Shown in pieces: positions 29,281-33,616 of a stretch of DNA of 33,616 nucleotides; position 1 is the stretch's first letter, and each line of letters starts with the position of its first letter. The stretch lies in the NCBI GenBank assembly GCA_900660155.1, contig CABFPE010000283.1:1-33616 (forward strand), written 5' to 3'. Below the pieces are notes generated by a model. It saw nothing but the letters and a program-made list of their open reading frames with translations. It was not told the origin of the DNA and made no database searches. The stretch is from Hofstenia miamia. Lineage: Eukaryota; Xenacoelomorpha; Acoela; Hofsteniidae. A program made the position numbers and the translations under genes.

Positions 29281-30566
29281 TACCACATTGATCACTCTTA
29301 AATGGCTTTATACCAGAGTGTGTACGATGATGTCTTTTCAGCTGACTCAAACTAGAGCATTTATAAGCACATTGATCACACTTAAATGGTTTTATGCCAG
29401 AATGTTTTAACTGATGAGATTTGAGACTACCACGTTGATAACATGAATAATCACATTTGTCGCATTTAAAAGGCTTTATGCCTGAGTGTATTAACTGATG
29501 TGTTTTGAGATTACCACGTAGAGAGCACGAATAATCACATTTGTCACATTTAAAAGGCTTTATACCAGAGTGTGTAAACTGATGTCTTTTCAGCTGATCC
29601 AAACGAGAGCATTTATAAACACATTGATCACAATTAAATGGCTTTATGCCTGAGTGTATTAACTGATGTGTTGTGAGATTACCACGTTGAGAGCATGCAT
29701 AATCACATTTGTCACATCTAAAGGGCTTCAGACCAGAGTGCTTCAACTGATGTGATTGGAGTCTACTACGGTGATAGCATGAATAATCACATTTGTCACA
29801 TTTAAAAGGCTTTATGCCTGAGTGTATTAACTGATGTTTTCGGAGATTGCCACGATGATAGCATGAATAATCACATTTGTTACATCTAAAGGGCTTCAGA
29901 CCAGAGTGCTTAAATTGATGTGATTTGAGACTCCATCGATGAGAGCATGAATAATCACATATGTCACATTTAAAAGGCTTTATGCCTGAGTGTATTAACT
30001 GATGTGTTTTGAGATTATCACGTAGAGAGCATGAATAATCACATTTGTCACACTTAAAAGGCTTTATACCAGAATGTATAAACTGATGTCTCTTCAGCTG
30101 ATTCAAACGAGAGCATTTATAAACACATTGATCACAATTAAATGGCTTTATGCCTGAGTGTATTAACTGATGTGTTTTGAGATGATCACGTTGAGAGCAT
30201 GCATAATCACATTTGTCACATCTAAAGGGCTTCAGACCAGAGTGCTTTAACTGATGTGATTGGAGACTACCACGTTGAGAGCATGAATAATCACATTTGT
30301 CACATTTAAAAGGTTTTAGACCAGAGTGTTTTAAGTGATGTCTTTGGAGATTGCCACGATGATAGCATGAATAATCACATTTGTTACATCTAAAGGGCTT
30401 CAGACCAGAGTGCTTTAACTGATGTGATTGGAGACTACGTCGATGAGAGCATGAATAATCACATTTGTCACATTTAAAAGGCTTTACAGAAGAGTGCTTT
30501 AACTGATGTGTTTGGAGGTTACCAATTAGAGATGATTGGAAGCCCCTCGGAGAATTATTTTCTTGT
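29264..30566 (-). CDS. C2H2 zinc-finger protein, terminal exon with 14 intact fingers
   Basis: A probable sequence-specific nuclear DNA-binding protein. The frame is open from 30577 to the TGA at 29264-29266, with no ATG in its upstream part, and a tttttag acceptor ends at 30567, so this is the last exon of a longer gene whose first exons were not found. After one degenerate finger there are 14 canonical C-x2-C-x12-H-x3-H fingers of 28 residues, joined by the linker HSG(I/L)KPF in place of TGEKPY, with an extra conserved Cys in DYSC. Fingers 1-6 (about 30473-29970) and 7-12 (about 29969-29466) are two copies of the same block (504-bp offset). A fifteenth finger has its first Cys changed to Ser (KPFKSDQC), and the frame then ends after a frameshift. 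No KRAB, SET or BTB domain is visible in the window. Confidence 0.8.
29466..30473 (-). repeat. Higher-order tandem duplication of a six-finger block (504 bp)
   Basis: CAATTAAATGGCTTTATGCC occurs at 29631 and 30135, and neighbouring fingers correspond pairwise at the same 504-bp distance. The paired fingers share the block-specific signatures RCDKCDYAC, NCDQCVYKC and KCDKCDYSCSLR in the same order. Confidence 0.85.
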
Positions 30567-30675
30567 CTAAAAATGGTTTAAAATAATATTTTTTGTAAAA
30601 TTTAAATTGAATCACTTCAAGGATGTGATATCTATGAAATATTTTTTTAGAATATTTATTATATATATAAATAAG

Positions 30676-30676
<1 letters not shown>

Positions 30677-30713
<37 letters not shown>
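30677..30713. repeat. (TA)n microsatellite
   Basis: An uninterrupted TA run of about 36 bases that abuts the left end of the Tc1-type MITE, whose insertion target is TA. Confidence 0.9.
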
Positions 30714-30716
<3 letters not shown>

Positions 30717-30846
30717 TGACGGAAAAAAGTTTGTTGCATAACCTTGGTTTCTAGTATTTTTCTGAGCAACAAAAAGTCAACCAATTGTTGAGAGTTAGTT
30801 TATAGCGTTTATTTTAACAATTATTCCCAACTTTTCCTCAGCACTG
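30714..30846. mobile_element. Tc1/mariner-type MITE (133 bp)
   Basis: The left end, TA followed by CAGTGACGGAAAAAAGTTTG, mirrors the right end, whose complement is TA followed by CAGTGCTGAGGAAAAGTTGG: 16 of 22 positions match counting the TA. TA flanks both sides, the target-site duplication of Tc1/mariner elements, and CAGTG ends are typical of Tc1 relatives. No coding capacity. Confidence 0.7.
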
Positions 30847-31776
30847 TATATGAATATATATATTTCAAGTATTTTACAAATGTAAAAATGCTAATAAAAA
30901 TTTTGGATTTTGTTTATCTTGATTCAACGTTCGCGAGTAATATGAATTCAATATAGACTTTTCAATTGATGCCGGAGCATTTCAAAATATACGATTCTTA
31001 ATGGTCACCTCCCTAAAAAAGTTTTATCAAATGTTATAAAAACTTTCAATTTTACGTAAATATTTGGATTACGGATTTATGGCAAAATTTTTTCATCTTT
31101 TCGTAAGATATTTAAAATTTACTATAGAAAAATTGTTTTGATTCTTTGACAAAGAATTGAAAAATATTGGAATTTTATGGGAAAGCTTTGGATTGGGAAT
31201 TATTTGGCGATACATTTTTTAAATATTGTAATTATAGAAAATATAGAAATATATAGTGTAGAAAAATAATAATACTATTACTGAAACTATATTTTCATTG
31301 ATAGAAAATATTTTAAGTATCTATCTTTTCTAGGAACCTTAGGATAAGTAATTTTAGTCTCATTTTAGAATAATCTCACAAAGTAGTCTGCATAGTGAGA
31401 TAGTTTTAATATTTTTTTGAAATAAAATAAGACATTACTCATGACATCCATAAATCTTTGTGCAATACATAGTAAACATTTGATAAACAAAAAATACATG
31501 TGGTATTGTCAAAACCATTCAAAATTAGAAGTGTTGCCTTTCATTTATTTCAATTTACATCAACAAAAACAGAAAATCTAAAATAATTAACAATATATAT
31601 ATATATATTTTGTATTAAATCTCATATGTTTACTCCACTAACTATCAAGTATAATAATCAGTGATAAATAGTTTTCCAACATTTCGTGCACCTAATCGTA
31701 CCCTAAAATTAATCTAACTCATTTGATGCCGAGAACGTAGCAACTGCAGAAGTCATGCTCTAACAAGTGTTTTTTT
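30847..31776 (+). other. AT-rich spacer, no gene seen
   Basis: Contains a short (TA)n tract at about 31592-31610 and no exon with recognisable domain. The missing upstream exons of the zinc-finger gene would be expected on the minus strand here or beyond, but I cannot identify them. Confidence 0.4.
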
Positions 31777-33308
31777 TTGCTNCATGCATTTATACTTAAA
31801 CAAATGGATTTAATGAATAGCCCAAAAAATACAAAGTTGTACACGCAAGATGACATGCTTTTGGCTTTCACAATCTACGCACATTCTCTATCTTTTTATA
31901 AGTATCTTAGGAAATTTGTTATGGTTCCTAGCGTTAGAACTTTGCAGAAATTAACATTTGCATATAATAAGTATTCAGACTTAGAATTGATTGGGAATAT
32001 TTTTAAGAACATTGCTGAAAAGTCACGAAATTGTTTGTTAATCTTTGATGTAATCTACATAAAACCGTCTTTATTTTGTGCATGTGGATGTGTTTTTCGA
32101 ATGTCTCAGGATAATGTTGAAAGACCAGTTCGCACAGTTCTGGTAATAATGGTAAAGTGTTATTTTCAAGCAAAAGTTTGTTATTAAATTGGTTTCTATT
32201 TATAGTCTTTGTTCGGAATTTCTTTTTAATATTGTAGTTGAAACACGCTCTCTCATTCAATCATATGGAGGCCATGTCCTTGCAATTATGGCTGATAACT
32301 TAAGTGTCAATAGGTAATTGTTTTAAATATATTATATAACCGTTCATACTTGTTATATTCGCCCATATTTTTAGGAGTTGTTATGATTTGCAGGCATCTA
32401 CACCTGAAAAACCGTGGATTGCATTCAACAATGACGACCTGAAATCTTCTAAATTTTTGTTGTACGATACAGTTAACCTAATCAAATATGTACGACAAAT
32501 TTGGATGAAAGCAGGAATTCTCACTTTCTTTCTTCCTGATGATTTTACACCTCGCAGTGCAAATTGGAATCATTTATCATTACTTTATTCCTCAGAATCT
32601 TGCGAAGATGTCTTCTCTTGGCCTACAAGTTTTTTCTGATCAAACAGGTGCAGCTTTGTCAATATGTGATAAAACTGCACAAATTAGTTCTGATACTGTT
32701 CAATTCATAAAACTCTTTGTGCGAATATGAAGAATTGTTAATGTGCAAACAACACATGCGGATATCAGATTTCGAAATGATGATCGCTCTGTTATGATAT
32801 CTGAAGATTCTTGTCAAAGTAAATTTCTGGAATTTGTAGTAAGGCTTGCTCTATTTATCTCACCTGTGAATAAAAATAAAACGAAATCTAGTTTAACAAA
32901 AGAAACATCACGTGCTTTGTATCAGACATACTATCATGTCTTAGAATCTAAGCTTGGTTACTTTCGACAGTGTTCTGGTCGAAATCCTTACATTTCTTCA
33001 GGGAATTGATTCAAACTCACAGAATTGACGTTGTCAAAACCTGTTTTCCATTATTTTCGGTTGAAATAAAGGAACTTGCAAGTGATAACGTCAAATAGGT
33101 TGCTGCATATGTCAGTGATTATGTTGCTTTTAAGTGTAAAAGTCTTAGTGCAGACAGTGGTTGTGCCAATTATGAATATATTGATAAACTGAATAGAGGT
33201 AGTCTGTGCTATCCAACTAATCAACTTCTTTCATTTTCCTTACTTTTATATTGCCTCACGAATAAACTTTTTGGTGATGAAGCTTGTAGTTCTGTAGCAG
33301 AAATGTAA
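31777..33308 (+). pseudogene. P-element/THAP9-like DNA transposase, decayed
   Basis: Segments follow the order of P-superfamily transposases. YTQDDMLLAFTIYAHS with FYKYLRKF and VPSVRTLQKL; then CLLIFDVIYIKPSLF (catalytic region around the first acidic residue); GGHVLAIMADNLSVNR; LLYDTVNLIKYVRQIW (family DxxHLxKxIRN, with Asn in place of His); KMSSLGLQVFSDQ; KLGYFRQCSGRNPYIS; and finally VAAYVSDYVAF with LNRGSLCYPT near the C-terminus. A 61-bp GT-AG intron (32314-32374) is in phase. Lesions: frameshifts near 32155, 32585 and 33020-33090, TGA at 32728 (probably from a Trp codon before RIVNV), TAG at 33096, and a probable internal deletion around 32940, where the family's linker to the LE.rFG motif is missing. 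The N-terminal THAP zinc finger is absent, and an N lies at 31782. Inactive. Confidence 0.85.
32314..32374 (+). other. Short spliceosomal intron of the P-like transposase
   Basis: The donor is AATAG|GTAATT and the acceptor ATTTTTAG|GAG. Upstream the reading ends with two bases of an Arg codon, and the first base of the next exon completes it, so removing 61 bp restores a continuous conserved reading (VNR to SCYDLQ). Phase 2. Confidence 0.75.
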
Positions 33309-33534
33309 TTTATCCTGATGAACATTTCCCATAAAGGCTCTTAAAACATTTATGTGAACAACTTTTGAAAATTTTTTAATGAGCATATCAATAACCGAAA
33401 AGAGTATATCAAAAATTTGTAAATTTTTTATTTGTAATAGAAATTTGGGTTTTTTCCATATACATGTATTATATAAAGATTTATTTTCCGCGAACAATTA
33501 TTTTAACTGCATGGACTGTTTATTTATTTAGAAT

Positions 33535-33535
<1 letters not shown>
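33309..33535 (+). other. AT-rich flank of the P-like element, no gene seen
   Basis: The minus-strand frame at 33246-33497 overlaps the transposase tail and has no motif. I found no terminal inverted repeat or target duplication for the P-like element here. Confidence 0.4.

Positions 33536-33575
<40 letters not shown>
33536..33575. repeat. (TA)n microsatellite
   Basis: A pure TA dinucleotide run of about 38 bases near the window end. Confidence 0.9.
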
Positions 33576-33576
<1 letters not shown>

Positions 33577-33616
33577 AAAAAATAGTTAATCTTTACTACT
33601 ACCAGCCACAGCAATA

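Overview
The window is eukaryotic, very AT-rich, gene-poor and dense in transposable elements. The evidence is spliced GT-AG coding exons, a class A GPCR, a C2H2 zinc-finger exon, and remnants of at least seven kinds of metazoan mobile DNA (hAT, piggyBac-like, Tc1-like, mariner, P/THAP9-like, Ty3-type retroelement, Polinton/Maverick). It looks like an invertebrate animal with a large AT-rich genome (a cnidarian, tunicate or similar); the sequence does not fix the species. Two single-base Ns (3236, 31782) mark probable assembly joins.

Layout. 1-7032: a rhodopsin-type GPCR on the + strand. One exon (about 311-666, TM3-TM5) and the last exon (6728-7032, TM6-TM7 and stop) are separated by a phase-1 intron of about 6.06 kb. 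The intron holds an inverted-repeat element (2095-3166) followed by an almost exact second copy of its sequence across an N (likely an assembly artefact), a second inverted-repeat element (4262-5166) and a 390-bp hAT-type MITE with an 8-bp target duplication (6256-6645). 7033-11080: intergenic, with a 396-bp tandem duplication and a broken, unrecognised coding stretch on the minus strand. 11084-11329: a TTAA-flanked piggyBac-type MITE. 11982-12850: a decayed mariner-family transposase (minus). 16341-17384: minus-strand remnants of a Polinton/Maverick (adintovirus-like) element, with a cysteine protease and a minor capsid protein.

18300-24214: a 5'-truncated Ty3-type LTR retroelement on the minus strand (RNase H, integrase, polypurine tract, LTR start). 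It carries an unusual 3.5-kb open region downstream of integrase that begins with an in-frame QLKG-repeat minisatellite. 24271-24900: AT-rich tandem repeats. 26292-27940: two weak coding-like segments. 29049-30566: a minus-strand exon with 14 intact C2H2 fingers built from a duplicated six-finger block, followed by decayed fingers. 30714-30846: a Tc1-type MITE. 31777-33308: a decayed P-element/THAP9-like transposase (+) with a short 61-bp intron.

Functionally, only the GPCR and the zinc-finger exon look like potentially active host genes. Everything else recognisable is mobile-element sequence in decay. The most interesting items are the zinc-finger array, whose duplicated blocks differ mainly at DNA-contact positions, and the retroelement's extra 3' reading frame with its repeat peptide.
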